NCBI RefSeq assembly: GCF_001548055.1
Contig: NZ_AP014724.1
Span: 2,294,001 to 2,358,000 of the forward strand
DNA from: Sulfurospirillum cavolei
Lineage (GTDB): Bacteria; Campylobacterota; Campylobacteria; Campylobacterales; Sulfurospirillaceae
Direction of reading: 5' to 3'
Length of the DNA stretch: 64,000 nt
Part shown: piece by piece, positions 62,919-64,000 of the stretch
Numbering within the stretch: position 1 is the stretch's first letter
Layout of the letters: every line of letters begins with the position of its first letter
Notes under the pieces: generated by a model
Databases searched by the model: none
What the model saw: only the letters and a program-made list of their open reading frames with translations
What the model was told of the DNA's origin: nothing
Position numbers and translations under genes: made by a program

Positions 62919-64000
62919 TTAAAAAGATTCGGCAAATATTCGAAACTCTTCTTGCGGCATCGGTTTAGCGAAATGAAATCCTTGAACCTCATCGCATCCG
63001 TGTCCGCCTAATGCTATCAACGTTTCACCCTCTTCGACGCCTTCGGCGATCGTTTTGAGATTTAGGCTCTTTGCCATTTGTATAACGGCTTTGACGATAG
63101 CGGCGTCTTCTTGATCGTGCAATAAATTCTTAATAAACGATTGGTCGATTTTCAGTTTATCTACGGCAAATTTTTTCAGATACGACAAAGACGAATATCC
63201 CGTTCCAAAATCGTCGATGGAAAGTTTAACCCCGATCGCTTTAAGATTTTGGATCGTCGTTCGTATTTTTTCCGTATCGTACATCATTGCGGATTCCGTG
63301 AGTTCAATTTCAAAGAACGCAGGCGAAAGCCCCGAGCTTGCAAGTGCTTTTTTGACAATTTCTTCTAAATTTCCTCGTTTAAACTGTACGGTCGAAATAT
63401 TAACCGCAACGACGATTTGAATCCCCTGTCGATGCCAAAGCACCGCTTGTTTGCACGCCTCGTTGATGACCCATTCGCCGATTTTAATAATTAAACCGCT
63501 GTTTTCGGCAATCGGTATAAACTTAGAGGGCGCAATCAGCCCTTGCGTCGGGTGAATCCATCGAAGGAGAGCCTCGGCACCCGTAATCGTTTGACTTTGA
63601 ATATCGATTTGCGGCTGGTAATGCAAAATAAACTCTCGATTGGCGATCGCGTTTTTCATATCGTGTAAGATTCGAAAATATTCTATCGTCTCTTCGTTCA
63701 TGGAAGCATCGAAAAAATAAAACATATTTTTACCGAGTTCTTTGGCTTTGTGCATCGCGATGTCGGCTTTTCGTACCAGTGCGTCAAAGTCGTCTCCTTC
63801 GATCGGATAGACCGCAACGCCGATCGAAACGGAAGACGTAAGGTGATGCGCATCAACGCTTAAAGGGGTTTGAAAACTTTCCACGATGCGTTCGCATACC
63901 GACGTAATATCTTCGTTAGAACGGATATTGTTTAAAATAATTAAAAACTCGTCTCCGCTATGCCTTGCTAAAATATCGTTATCCCGAAGATTGTCCTGAA
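62919..64000 (-). CDS. GGDEF-EAL protein, 5' part beyond the right edge
   Basis: About 360 residues are visible and the frame stays open to 64000, so the gene begins outside. Near the edge the GGDEF signature reads ARHSGDEFLIIL (SGDEF, which can be active). VSIGVAVYPIEGDDF and ADIAMHKAKELGKN complete that domain. The EAL domain has GAEALLRWIHP (near residue 130 of the visible part), AVNISTVQFKRG and IDDFGTGYSSLSYLKKF, the metal-binding residues of an active c-di-GMP phosphodiesterase. A start at 63884 would split the GGDEF domain, so it is not used. Confidence 0.92.
   Translation of the reverse strand, partial: QDNLRDNDILARHSGDEFLIILNNIRSNEDITSVCERIVESFQTPLSVDAHHLTSSVSIGVAVYPIEGDDFDALVRKADIAMHKAKELGKNMFYFFDASMNEETIEYFRILHDMKNAIANREFILHYQPQIDIQSQTITGAEALLRWIHPTQGLIAPSKFIPIAENSGLIIKIGEWVINEACKQAVLWHRQGIQIVVAVNISTVQFKRGNLEEIVKKALASSGLSPAFFEIELTESAMMYDTEKIRTTIQNLKAIGVKLSIDDFGTGYSSLSYLKKFAVDKLKIDQSFIKNLLHDQEDAAIVKAVIQMAKSLNLKTIAEGVEEGETLIALGGHGCDEVQGFHFAKPMPQEEFRIFAESF

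Overview
The window is chromosomal DNA from a Campylobacterota (epsilonproteobacterial) bacterium. A free-living, respiring relative of Sulfurospirillum fits best; the genus is an inference. Three things support this. The block from a DUF2603 protein through argF, hemB, ribA and rsmG resembles one I remember from Campylobacter. The rpoC-rpoB-rplL-rplJ-rplA-rplK-nusG-secE-tRNA-Trp-rpmG-tuf-tRNA cluster has the order typical of this class. Csd6/Pgp2, CetB/CetA and Cj0264/Cj0265-type TorA/cytochrome homologues are present. Gene packing is very tight, with many ATGA start/stop overlaps, and no gap between genes exceeds 300 bases.

Layout. 1-2451 (-): DUF2603 protein (cut by the edge), argF, hemB. 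2528-3961 (+): ribA, an acetyltransferase, mscL. 4019-7357: divergent sodB and superoxide reductase, then a NIT-domain chemoreceptor. 7482-9879 (+): rsmG, a small anchored Cys-rich protein, an unknown protein and a degenerate GGDEF protein. 9876-12271 (-): an L,D-carboxypeptidase of the Csd6/Pgp2 type, a small coiled protein and alanine racemase. 12431-27483: a complete respiratory complex I gene set split into two convergent halves, nuoA-B-CD-E-F (+) and nuoG-H-I-J-K-L-M-N (-). An AT-rich DUF4209-type gene, broken by one in-frame amber codon, sits where the halves meet. 27597-30232 (+): an anchored periplasmic protein and an energy-taxis pair (PAS protein plus a receptor with a C-terminal zinc-binding CZB domain).

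30259-37420 (-): a probable S-/N-oxide respiration operon consisting of TorA-like reductase, TorC-like cytochrome, response regulator, family-5 periplasmic binding protein and histidine kinase. 37607-40615 (-): a SagB-like double nitroreductase, a major porin and a 35-residue Lys/Cys-rich protein. 40698-44481 (-): an EamA exporter, tRNA-Arg and the methionine importer metN-I-Q. 44639-61703 (-): fusA, rpsG, rpsL, rpoC, rpoB, rplL, rplJ, rplA, rplK, nusG, secE, tRNA-Trp, rpmG, tuf and four tRNAs. 61804-62826 (+): yaaA and a small coiled-coil membrane protein. 62919-64000 (-): a GGDEF-EAL protein cut by the right edge.

The most unusual genome-scale signal is the palindrome TTACATGTAA. I found eleven exact copies by eye, against well under one expected by chance, plus many near copies. 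Between genes it often builds hairpins at gene ends. Inside genes it is usually read as Leu-His-Val. The second notable feature is the complex I locus, whose G-N half looks like an inversion of the usual nuo operon with foreign DNA at the junction. The third is a TorA operon that carries its own kinase, regulator and a peptide/nickel-type binding protein, an arrangement parallel to TorT/TorS/TorR but built from a different binding-protein family.
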